Shown: positions 1-6,101 of the stretch, piece after piece
Numbering within the stretch: position 1 is the stretch's first letter
Layout: each line of letters begins with the position of its first letter
Origin: Deltaproteobacteria bacterium
Lineage (GTDB): Bacteria > Desulfobacterota > Desulfuromonadia > Desulfuromonadales > Geopsychrobacteraceae
Direction of reading: 5' to 3'
DNA length: 13,513 nt
NCBI GenBank assembly: GCA_009993495.1
Contig: JAACTI010000103.1
Coordinates: 1-13,513 of the forward strand
Made by a program: the position numbers and the translations under genes
The notes under the pieces: generated by a model
What the model saw: only the letters and a program-made list of their open reading frames with translations
Told to the model about the DNA's origin: nothing
The model's database searches: none

Positions 1-14
1 TAAGTAGAAGTGAT

Positions 15-2321
15 CTAGAGCGACTTTCCACTCAGACGCAGATGATTATTAACCACCGCCATCAGACTTTCTTCTTCGAAAGGCTTCACCAAGTAATCGG
101 TGGCTCCCAGGGCAAAAGCTTTTTCTTGATGGTGTTCGCCTGCGCGCGAAGACAGAACCGCAACCGGAGTTGTCCATCCGGGACGTCGTGCAAGCTCACT
201 CAACAATTCGTAGCCATGCATATTGGGCATTTCCAGATCGGTTATCACCGAATCGACCTGCTGAGTTTCGAGAACTCTCAATGCCTCTTGACCATCTGCG
301 GCGGTCAGCACCTGCAAACCATTGGCCTGGAGCAACAAACTGGCATATTTGCGTACGCTTAAAGAGTCATCAACAATCAAGATTCGCGGGGTGCCGGAAG
401 CGTCCCTGGCCGCTGCCACAATCTGCGTTGGTTCACGCTGTGAATGAATCTCTTCGTGATATTTCATTCGCGCCGGGTTGACCACCAAACGCATACTGCC
501 ATCACCGGCGAGACTGGTTCCCGAAAAATACGGCAACTGCTGCAAAAACGAGCCAAAGGGCCGAATAACGGTATCTTCCTGACCTAATACCTGGTTGACC
601 AGCATTAAAAGCGGCATGCCTTCTGACTGGGTTAAAATGCCGTGTTTGGGTTCCTGACGTTCCGGCAACTCGAACAACTCGCCCAGATCGACCAGCATCA
701 AAGTATCATCAGGCGTAGCCGCTTTCTCGCGCCGCTTGCGCTCGTAGGCCAGATCCTGAATTTCATTGACCAGCGCCGAGGGGATGACGAAAATCTGGCC
801 GGCAACTTCAAAACGAATAACGTTTATGATGACCAGGGACAGGGGCAAACGCAAACGAAAAGTACTGCCATGCCCCTTGATGGTTTCGACGTCAATCGTG
901 CCATTGAGGGCCGCCAGACGATCCATGACGACGTTCATGCCTACGCCGCGACCCGAGGTGCTGTCGGCTTGAAGTGTGGTACTGAAGCCAGGACGAAAAA
1001 TCATCTGGATGAGCTCGCGTTCGGTTAAATGGTCGTCCTCGCGCATGAATTTTTTTTCTATCGCCCGTTTGCGAACCTGCTCCAGATTGATACCGCGACC
1101 ATCATCACTGACGGTAATTTCAACGGTATTGCCGCGCCTTTCGGCCATGAGTTTGATTTTGGCCTTTTCGGGTTTACCCAGAGCAATGCGTTCAGCGGTA
1201 GGTTCAATACCGTGGGCAAAGGAATTACGGATAATATGCAAGAGGGGATCGAACAAACCGTCATAAATCACGCGATCCAGCAAGGTTTCGCCACCCAGCA
1301 CGAAAAGATCGACATCCAGGCCAAGATCCTGGGCCATATCCCGAACCGAACGATTAAACCGCTGGAAGAGGGTACTTGCCGGCACCGTTCGCACTTCCGA
1401 GATCCGTTCTTTAATATCGTCGGTCATGCGGTCGAGTGTGGAGATATCCCGGCCAAAAGCGTTAAAAAAACGGCTGAGCCCATGCAGACCCTCGCCAATA
1501 TCGTTAGTAATTTCACGTAATTTACGGCTGAAAAGATTGAGATCATCGTAACGGTCAAATTCGAGTTCATTAAATTCGCTGATTTGTGATTGATTTTGCA
1601 GTTCGGCGGTGTTTGGCATGGTATAGTCGTAGCGATCCGCAAACTGCGTCACTTCACGCAGCAAGCGCTGGCCAATGAAATCGATTTCCACCCGCATATC
1701 ATCGACCTGATGCACCTGGTCAACCAGGTGGTTTTTTATCACCGTGACTTCACCGATCAGCGCCATTAATGCTTCGATTTTTTCGGCACCAACCCGCAAG
1801 CCCGTCGACGTTTCCTCAACCCGGCGCCCTAAACTGCGTCGTTCGGTACCAACAAAGCTGGGTGCTTCGGATTCATCCTCGGCCGAATCGTCGCTGCGGG
1901 GTGCGGCAATGACGGGTGCGGTGGTTGGGGCCTTTGCTCTGGCAGAATTTATTGACCTTAAGGCCTCGCCAACGACATCTTCAGGCGCGGATTCGCCGTC
2001 GGTTTTATAACGGATTAACGCCTTGATGCTGTCGAGAGCACTCAGCAAAGCCGTGGTCAGATTGGCGCTGATGAACAACTTACCATCGCGCAAAAGTTCA
2101 AACACATCTTCCATTTCATGCGCGATCTGCCCAACCGACGTCAGCTTCACCAGATTTGCCGCACCCTTGAGGGTATGCGCGGCACGAAACAATGGTTCCA
2201 TGGCTTCGGCGTCGTGTTGACTGCTCTTTTCGATGTGCAGCAGACCGGCTTCGAGAACGCTTAGATGCTCAGCGGCTTCTTCAACAAAAAAGAAAAAAAT
2301 GCTGTCCTGGAGATCAGCCAT
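15..2321 (-). CDS. cheA: Hybrid CheA-type histidine kinase (Hpt-P3-ATPase-CheW-REC), ChpA/PilL-like
   Basis: Cytoplasmic chemosensory kinase of 768 residues. Domains in order: an N-terminal Hpt domain (about 1-125) with phosphoacceptor His49 in AAHTLKG; an acidic/Ala-rich linker (126-170); a long dimerisation region (about 172-335) containing an ELEFDRYDDLN segment like that of ChpA/PilL kinases; an ATPase domain with N-box N366/H370, G1 SDDGRG (D407) and G2 GRGVGM (457-462); a CheW-like P5 domain (about 497-630); and a C-terminal receiver (645-760) with D651/D652, phosphoacceptor D695, S725 and K746. All key catalytic residues are present, so it should autophosphorylate and probably pass phosphate to its own REC or to the neighbouring response regulator. 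There is no separate P2 domain. The ATG overlaps the upstream stop by 1 bp (TGATG) behind an AGGAG site, implying translational coupling. The hybrid layout fits non-flagellar (pilus-type) systems; that output is inference. Confidence 0.95.
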   Translation of the reverse strand: MADLQDSIFFFFVEEAAEHLSVLEAGLLHIEKSSQHDAEAMEPLFRAAHTLKGAANLVKLTSVGQIAHEMEDVFELLRDGKLFISANLTTALLSALDSIKALIRYKTDGESAPEDVVGEALRSINSARAKAPTTAPVIAAPRSDDSAEDESEAPSFVGTERRSLGRRVEETSTGLRVGAEKIEALMALIGEVTVIKNHLVDQVHQVDDMRVEIDFIGQRLLREVTQFADRYDYTMPNTAELQNQSQISEFNELEFDRYDDLNLFSRKLREITNDIGEGLHGLSRFFNAFGRDISTLDRMTDDIKERISEVRTVPASTLFQRFNRSVRDMAQDLGLDVDLFVLGGETLLDRVIYDGLFDPLLHIIRNSFAHGIEPTAERIALGKPEKAKIKLMAERRGNTVEITVSDDGRGINLEQVRKRAIEKKFMREDDHLTERELIQMIFRPGFSTTLQADSTSGRGVGMNVVMDRLAALNGTIDVETIKGHGSTFRLRLPLSLVIINVIRFEVAGQIFVIPSALVNEIQDLAYERKRREKAATPDDTLMLVDLGELFELPERQEPKHGILTQSEGMPLLMLVNQVLGQEDTVIRPFGSFLQQLPYFSGTSLAGDGSMRLVVNPARMKYHEEIHSQREPTQIVAAARDASGTPRILIVDDSLSVRKYASLLLQANGLQVLTAADGQEALRVLETQQVDSVITDLEMPNMHGYELLSELARRPGWTTPVAVLSSRAGEHHQEKAFALGATDYLVKPFEEESLMAVVNNHLRLSGKSL

Positions 2322-3484
2322 CAGGAAACTCCTGCCCGGAACTGCTCAATAAAACCCTTAATATCAATCTTTTCTCCCCGATTTTCTTCGGCCAAATCAG
2401 GGATTCCGTCCGTCAAAAAGGCCAGGCGTTCACCAAAGGATTCCGCGACCACCAGCTTGCGCATCGCAACATAGTGGGTCGCTTCGCCAGCTTGTAACGC
2501 CAGATCAATCAGGGGCAAAACCCGCCCACGAATATTGATCAAACCTCGCACCACCCGCGGGGCCAGGGGGAGTCGAATAATTGCAGGCAAATCAGCAATT
2601 TCGACCATGTTGTTGATCGGCAAGTAATAATCGCGGCCCGCGACGCGGAAATGGCAACAGGAAAGACGGCTTTTTTCCAGTTGCCCCTGATTCCGGCTCA
2701 GGGTTTCGGCGAGTCTTTGTGCCGTGCCGATGGCCGATTCACGCGACAGGCGCTTGCGTAAACGTTCGGCAAAAGATTCTGTGACAACCGGCGCTGCAGC
2801 CGCAACCTTCGCTGGTAGTACAGGCAGGGCATCGCTCTCACCGAAAAAGTCTTCGTCCTCGGCAAAAGGATCAACCTCCCCAGCGGTTCTCACCGCTGCC
2901 ATCGTCTCCGACGCGGGAAGCGAATTCAGGTCAGATAAAAAGTCGAAATCTTCGGCAAAAGGATCAAGCGCGAGGGGAGAAGAAACCACGGCCTCCGGCG
3001 GAAGAAAGGATTCGAGCTGCGGGTCATCGGCAAAAGGATCGCTGTCGGTGTCAGCCGTAAAATTCTGAGGCGACGCGAGGGCAGTGTGTCTGACCGGCAG
3101 CGTGGTCGCCAGTTTCAACGCCAGCTCGGCTTCGGCAACCACCCCGACAGGCTCTTCACCTTCGTTACTCACCGCATCAACAAGTAACTTTATGCGTGAT
3201 AACGCCAGTTTCAGAGCATCGTATTCTACCGCAGAAGGAAAACGCAACGCCTCGAAGTGCCCCTCCAGAATCCCTTCCATCCGGGCACTGAGGGTACAGA
3301 TCGAATCGACCTGCACCAGGGCGGCGGTCCCCTTCAAGGTATGAGCAGCACGAAATGCAGCTTCCAGATCGGCCAAAGAAGGTGCATCCGTTGGCGCAGA
3401 TTCGAGGAAATTGTCGAGCAACTGAATTTTACGGGCAGCTTCCTGTAAAAAAACCGGCAACAATTTCTGGCGCATATCATTCAT
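2321..3484 (-). CDS. Hpt-CheW fusion protein (kinase-less CheA-like adaptor)
   Basis: A 387-residue cytoplasmic protein. Residues 1-125 form an Hpt domain whose phosphoacceptor His48 lies in FRAAHTLKG, nearly the same motif as in the CheA next door. A long acidic, low-complexity linker (about 130-235) contains three near-copies of DPFA[ED]D at 149-154, 174-179 and 205-210. Residues about 275-385 form a CheW domain with the hallmark GLINIRGRVLPLIDL. There is no ATPase domain, so it cannot autophosphorylate; it has the outer parts of a CheA (P1 and P5) without the catalytic core. Family knowledge suggests it docks like CheW while offering an extra phosphorelay histidine. It starts 32 bp after the response regulator gene and ends in a 1-bp overlap with cheA. 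The ribosome binding site is weak (GGAT), so coupled translation from upstream is plausible. Confidence 0.9.
   Translation of the reverse strand: MNDMRQKLLPVFLQEAARKIQLLDNFLESAPTDAPSLADLEAAFRAAHTLKGTAALVQVDSICTLSARMEGILEGHFEALRFPSAVEYDALKLALSRIKLLVDAVSNEGEEPVGVVAEAELALKLATTLPVRHTALASPQNFTADTDSDPFADDPQLESFLPPEAVVSSPLALDPFAEDFDFLSDLNSLPASETMAAVRTAGEVDPFAEDEDFFGESDALPVLPAKVAAAAPVVTESFAERLRKRLSRESAIGTAQRLAETLSRNQGQLEKSRLSCCHFRVAGRDYYLPINNMVEIADLPAIIRLPLAPRVVRGLINIRGRVLPLIDLALQAGEATHYVAMRKLVVAESFGERLAFLTDGIPDLAEENRGEKIDIKGFIEQFRAGVS
2859..3040 (-). repeat. Three copies of a 14-bp repeat encoding DPFA[ED]D in the Hpt-CheW linker
   Basis: The plus-strand word TCGGCAAAAGGATC occurs exactly at 2859-2872, 2952-2965 and 3027-3040. 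A copy with two changes lies at 2766-2779 and encodes ESFAE. On the coding strand each exact copy gives D-P-F-A plus the following acidic residue. The linker between Hpt and CheW thus carries a repeated short acidic-aromatic motif. Confidence 0.75.
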
Positions 3485-3516
3485 GATTTATCCGACAGCA
3501 TTAGAAAAGTATGAAG

Positions 3517-4800
3517 TCAGTGAGTCTTGACGCGCAACAATCCAACCTTGCGCAGTGCATAGCAGATACGTTTGGTTTCCAGAGGTTCAAGTTGACTCAG
3601 GGCAATGACCTCACGCAGGGTTTTCTTACCATCAATCAAACCAAAGAGTTCAAGTTCGCGCGGTTGCAGATTGACCGTGTCAAGGGCATCTTCGTTGGTA
3701 ATTAAACGCACCAGCACCATTTCTTCGTCCTTGAACTCAGAGGCCGCCAGGTGCTTTTCATCCAGATGGCTCAAGCCCTCCATCAAAACACTGATCAACG
3801 GAATTCGGATGGTCAGATCCTGGAGATTTGTCGGCAACTCGTCGCGTTCAAGAAAAAAGTTGCCTTCCTTGACATCAAGGGTCGCGCCAAAGGCATCCTG
3901 GGCATGCTGACGCAGATACTCCATGAGTTCATCTTCGCTCAGCATCTTGCGCTCAACCAGCACACGTCCGATGGGGATATTACGCGACCGCGCTTCAGCG
4001 ACACACTGGTTAATCTCCTCGGCGTCGGCGGTCAAGCGGCCGTCCTTTTTCAGCAAATCGGTCAGAAAAATATTGCGACTGCCCTTGCGACTGGCGGTGG
4101 CAAAAATGAAATGGCCTTCGGCGATAAAAATTTCGCCGAAAACTTCACGGGAGAAAACGGTCAATCGTCCCGAAAGACGTGAATTATAGGCAAAATTTAT
4201 CACATCGGGAAGCATGACTTCAGCCAGATCACCACTCAACACCATGCCACGTTTCTGCACCAGTCCGGCCTCACTGAGGGTATCAGACAGCACGTTACGC
4301 ATGAGCAGGGGAAAATCTTTCTGAAAATACTGACGCAGCACCTTGTCGACAATATTCTCAACCGCCGCAGGTGCCACCCCTCCCGCCCCCAAAGCCACAG
4401 TCTCCATTGCGGGTTCCTCCTCCACACTTCCCAACACCTCGACCAGTTTATTGATCAGATCATCCGGCTCGAAGGGCTTGGAAAAATAGTGAACCACCCC
4501 AAACTCTTTCTCAAACGCCTCGCCAACCGCCTCACCTTTAGACGAAATCAGAATCAGGGGCACGTTCTGCATGGCCGGATCTTCGCGCAAATGCTTACAG
4601 AAACTATGGCCGTTCATTTTCGGCATCACATAGTCGACCAGTATCGCATCGGGTTTGACCCTGCGCGCCACATCCAGCCCCTGCTCACCGTCTTCTGCGG
4701 TATGCACCACATAACCCTGCTGACTGAGAATTAACTCGGCCAGTCGCCGCACCGTGGGGGAATCATCGACAATCAGAATTCGCGTTGCATCTGCGCTCAT
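3517..4800 (-). CDS. Response regulator, REC-DUF4388 (PATAN) with C-terminal helical domain
   Basis: A 427-residue protein, first gene of the chemosensory cassette. The receiver (about 5-122) has D12/D13, phosphoacceptor D56, S86/S87 and K108, all intact. After a linker, residues about 185-345 match the DUF4388/PATAN pattern: GDLAEVMLPDVINFAYNSR, then GEIFIAEGHFIFATA, then a helical insert with IPIGRVLVERKMLSEDEL. The C-terminal part (about 355-427) resembles the small winged-helix-like tail often found after DUF4388. There is no DNA-binding output of the usual type, so the output is probably protein-protein. In cyanobacteria, PATAN regulators act on the type IV pilus assembly ATPase, which makes pilus control a fair hypothesis here. 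The start is set at the ATG at 4800 because GGAG lies 7 bases upstream; an in-frame ATG 27 bases earlier has no such site. Confidence 0.92.
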   Translation of the reverse strand: MSADATRILIVDDSPTVRRLAELILSQQGYVVHTAEDGEQGLDVARRVKPDAILVDYVMPKMNGHSFCKHLREDPAMQNVPLILISSKGEAVGEAFEKEFGVVHYFSKPFEPDDLINKLVEVLGSVEEEPAMETVALGAGGVAPAAVENIVDKVLRQYFQKDFPLLMRNVLSDTLSEAGLVQKRGMVLSGDLAEVMLPDVINFAYNSRLSGRLTVFSREVFGEIFIAEGHFIFATASRKGSRNIFLTDLLKKDGRLTADAEEINQCVAEARSRNIPIGRVLVERKMLSEDELMEYLRQHAQDAFGATLDVKEGNFFLERDELPTNLQDLTIRIPLISVLMEGLSHLDEKHLAASEFKDEEMVLVRLITNEDALDTVNLQPRELELFGLIDGKKTLREVIALSQLEPLETKRICYALRKVGLLRVKTH

Positions 4801-4807
4801 CAAACAT

Positions 4808-4811
4808 CTCC
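4808..4811 (-). promoter_or_regulatory. Ribosome binding site of the REC-PATAN gene
   Basis: On the minus strand GGAG is followed by a 7-base spacer and the ATG at 4800. It decides the start of the response regulator: the longer reading from 4827 would bury this site inside the coding region and add nine residues unlike a receiver N-terminus. Confidence 0.7.
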
Positions 4812-4826
4812 AGCTAAAAACGTACA

Positions 4827-4858
4827 ACTTTACGCCAGTTGATCCTGTACATTGTCAA
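4827..4858 (-). promoter_or_regulatory. Possible promoter of the chemosensory operon
   Basis: On the minus strand a perfect TTGACA (4858-4853) lies about 55 bases before the ATG of the response regulator. The -10 is poor: CGTAAA at an 18-base spacing or TAAAGT at a 20-base spacing. GTACA (4850-4846) and TGTAC (4826-4822) form an inverted pair around this region, which could be a regulator site. The -35 is convincing on its own; the promoter as a whole is only a candidate. Confidence 0.3.
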
Positions 4859-5016
4859 ATACACAGCCCCGACCGCAAAAACCCTGAACAAAATCACGGT
4901 TATTAAAACCATCGAGAAAATCTTTAACAACTTAGGAGATTGAAGCCTTAAGGTCAAACAATTTTTAACAAAACCGCGGGCTAAGGAACAAAAGTGATCA
5001 CTATTCCCCCTACCGA

Positions 5017-5085
5017 GCCCGGGGCAGCCAAGGAACGGGCATCGGTCGCCCAGAATGGCGACATAAGACCCCAAAAATAGGGATC
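5017..5085 (-). other. Three consecutive stem-loops downstream of tonB
   Basis: Read on the minus strand after the tonB stop: GATCCC/GGGGTC around a 7-base loop (5085-5067, one G-T wobble), GTCGCC/GGCGAC around a 6-base loop (5062-5045), and GCCCG/CGGGC around a 14-base loop (5040-5017). None is followed by a T-run, so they do not look like classical intrinsic terminators. They may be a structured 3' end of the tonB message or part of a small RNA; the function is unknown. Confidence 0.35.
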
Positions 5086-5151
5086 TCTGACGCGGTAATT
5101 CCGGAGCTGAGTAGAAAAATTGACGAATTCCCCGGCGTAGAATCTGATCAA

Positions 5152-5949
5152 TCACATCGCTTGCGACAGATGAAATTCGACCGGCACCAGAACCTCGCTG
5201 ACGACGGCATGCCCGGCCCTGCGGGCCGGATGAAAACGCCAGTCTTTTACCGCCCTCAGCGCCGCCCGATCAAGAATTCGAAAACCGGAAGAGTGCTGAA
5301 TATCCAGGTGATTGACCTTGCCGTCACGCGTGACGGAAACCTGCAACACGACTTCACCCCGCCAGCCATTACGGCGGGCAAGCTGCGGATAGACCGGCAA
5401 AGGATTTTCCGCATAACGCGGCAAGGCATCACGAAAATCATCAGGCAGGTCAAGGGCAGGAGGCTGACGGGACTCTTGTCCATTTGAAGAAAAATTGTGC
5501 GCTTCCGGTAAGCGACTGGTTGGTGTTAGCACCGCCGGGGAAGGTTCCACCGGCTCAAATCTTTTTGCCGAAGGCTTTTGCGCAGGGGCCTGCGGCAAAG
5601 GGGGAATAACCAGCTTCGGATCAACAGCGGAAGTCACCTCTGACTCGGGCAAGGTTTTTGCGGCATCCGCGGCCTTAGGTGGCGGCAACAGAACGGGTGT
5701 TTTTGACGGTAAGACTTGCACTTGCTCAGGTTTCACCTGCGGCAATAATGACCCTTGGGGCACAAAGTTGGCACGCAAAGCAGCCACCAGCTGCAGCTCA
5801 TGCTGATGTTTGCTGGCCTCCATCACGGGTAAAAACCCAGGCAGCAGCAATAAAAAGAGATGCAAACTTACCGACAGCAGGCCCCAAAGCAGCAACCACC
5901 CTGGCAGACGCTTCTTGTTGTGCAAAAATTTCGTCACAAAAAAATCCAT
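5152..5949 (-). CDS. tonB: TonB energy-transducing protein
   Basis: A 265-residue protein that would span the periplasm and pass proton-motive-force energy, through ExbB/ExbD, to outer-membrane receptors. The N-terminus is short, basic and cytoplasmic, followed by a single membrane anchor (about 16-40) containing LLSVSLH, closely matching the functional Ser-x3-His pair of E. coli TonB (LLSVCIH). A Pro/Ala/Lys-rich spacer follows. The C-terminal TonB domain (about 180-262) shows the classic order YPQLARRNGWRGEVVLQVSV, SSGFRILDRAALRAVKDWRF and VLVPVEFHL. The start is placed at the ATG at 5949, just before the anchor; upstream in-frame codons to 6078 give no TonB-like sequence, and the ribosome binding site is weak (GGGT). 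It is divergent from a TonB-dependent receptor, its likely client. No exbB or exbD is in the window. Confidence 0.93.
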   Translation of the reverse strand: MDFFVTKFLHNKKRLPGWLLLWGLLSVSLHLFLLLLPGFLPVMEASKHQHELQLVAALRANFVPQGSLLPQVKPEQVQVLPSKTPVLLPPPKAADAAKTLPESEVTSAVDPKLVIPPLPQAPAQKPSAKRFEPVEPSPAVLTPTSRLPEAHNFSSNGQESRQPPALDLPDDFRDALPRYAENPLPVYPQLARRNGWRGEVVLQVSVTRDGKVNHLDIQHSSGFRILDRAALRAVKDWRFHPARRAGHAVVSEVLVPVEFHLSQAM

Positions 5950-6012
5950 CGGTACCCAGAATAAAAAACCCGGAACTTCTTCAGCACCCAATGCTGACGA
6001 ATAATGACACAA

Positions 6013-6069
6013 AACCACAAATGGTGGTTGACTCAAAAAAGTGGTTTGTGGATACTTTGGCCACTGTGG
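6013..6069. promoter_or_regulatory. Cluster of GTGG/CCAC half-sites, probable operator of the receptor gene
   Basis: An inverted repeat AACCAC (6013-6018), AAATG, GTGGTT (6024-6029) overlaps the -35 of the receptor promoter. Another GTGGTT sits at 6041-6046 and TTTGTGG at 6045-6051, reaching the -10. A perfect CCAC-T-GTGG (6061-6069) lies at the expected transcription start. That makes six GTGG/CCAC cores in 57 bases around one promoter, as expected for a repressor or activator binding as several dimers. I do not recognise the regulator; it does not resemble a Fur box. Confidence 0.5.
6028..6056 (+). promoter_or_regulatory. Sigma70-type promoter of the TonB-dependent receptor
   Basis: TTGACT (6028-6033), a 17-base spacer and GATACT (6051-6056) give a good -35 (5 of 6) and a fair -10 (4 of 6) at ideal spacing. 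Transcription would start near 6063 and leave a leader of about 40 bases before the ATG at 6102. This placement also argues that the reading frame upstream of 6102 is not translated. Confidence 0.6.
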
Positions 6070-6089
6070 AGGGATCAACGCCTACAACT

Positions 6090-6093
6090 GAGG
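6090..6093 (+). promoter_or_regulatory. Ribosome binding site of the receptor gene
   Basis: GAGG lies 8 bases before the ATG at 6102. With the signal peptide that starts there, it selects this start over in-frame ATGs at 5991 and 6021. Confidence 0.55.
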
Positions 6094-6101
6094 CAGACGT
6101 C

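Larger units (their letters stand above)
4801..5151. other. Intergenic gap between tonB and the chemosensory operon
   Basis: About 350 bases with no convincing gene. It contains a 10-bp perfect palindrome AGTGATCACT (4993-5002), three neighbouring stem-loops (5017-5040, 5045-5062, 5067-5085), and at its left end the ribosome binding site and a possible promoter for the REC-PATAN gene. A GTG-initiated reading frame on the minus strand crosses the whole gap but has no ribosome binding site, recognisable domain or normal composition. The left half is A/T-rich and the right half G/C-rich. Confidence 0.6.

Noticed and set aside
1029..1520. A 163-codon plus-strand reading frame inside cheA, and similar long antisense frames within the LVIVD and kinase genes (for example 9581-10066).
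   Set aside because: These are shadows of strongly supported genes on the other strand, with no domain, ribosome binding site or independent coding signal.
4823..4837. Sigma54-like element TGGC...TTGT on the minus strand before the response regulator.
   Set aside because: The spacing between the GG and the -12 element is one base short and the -12 GC reads GT.
4814..5155. A 113-codon GTG-initiated reading frame on the minus strand through the tonB/response-regulator gap, with a hydrophobic stretch near its end.
   Set aside because: There is no ribosome binding site, it starts inside the tonB stop, it covers the stem-loops and the response regulator's ribosome binding site, and its composition (many Arg, Cys and Leu, no domain) looks non-coding. 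It cannot be fully excluded.
5950..6078. In-frame extension of TonB upstream of 5949.
   Set aside because: The 43 extra residues do not resemble a TonB N-terminus and would cover the divergent promoter region; the basic tail and membrane anchor follow directly from the ATG at 5949.
5679..6101. In-frame upstream extension of the receptor on the plus strand.
   Set aside because: It is antisense to tonB, the predicted promoter lies within it, and the signal peptide, with its own ribosome binding site, starts at 6102.
5950..6101. Fur box or other classic metal operator in front of the receptor.
   Set aside because: No GATAATGATAATCATTATC-like array is present; the repeated core is GTGG/CCAC instead.
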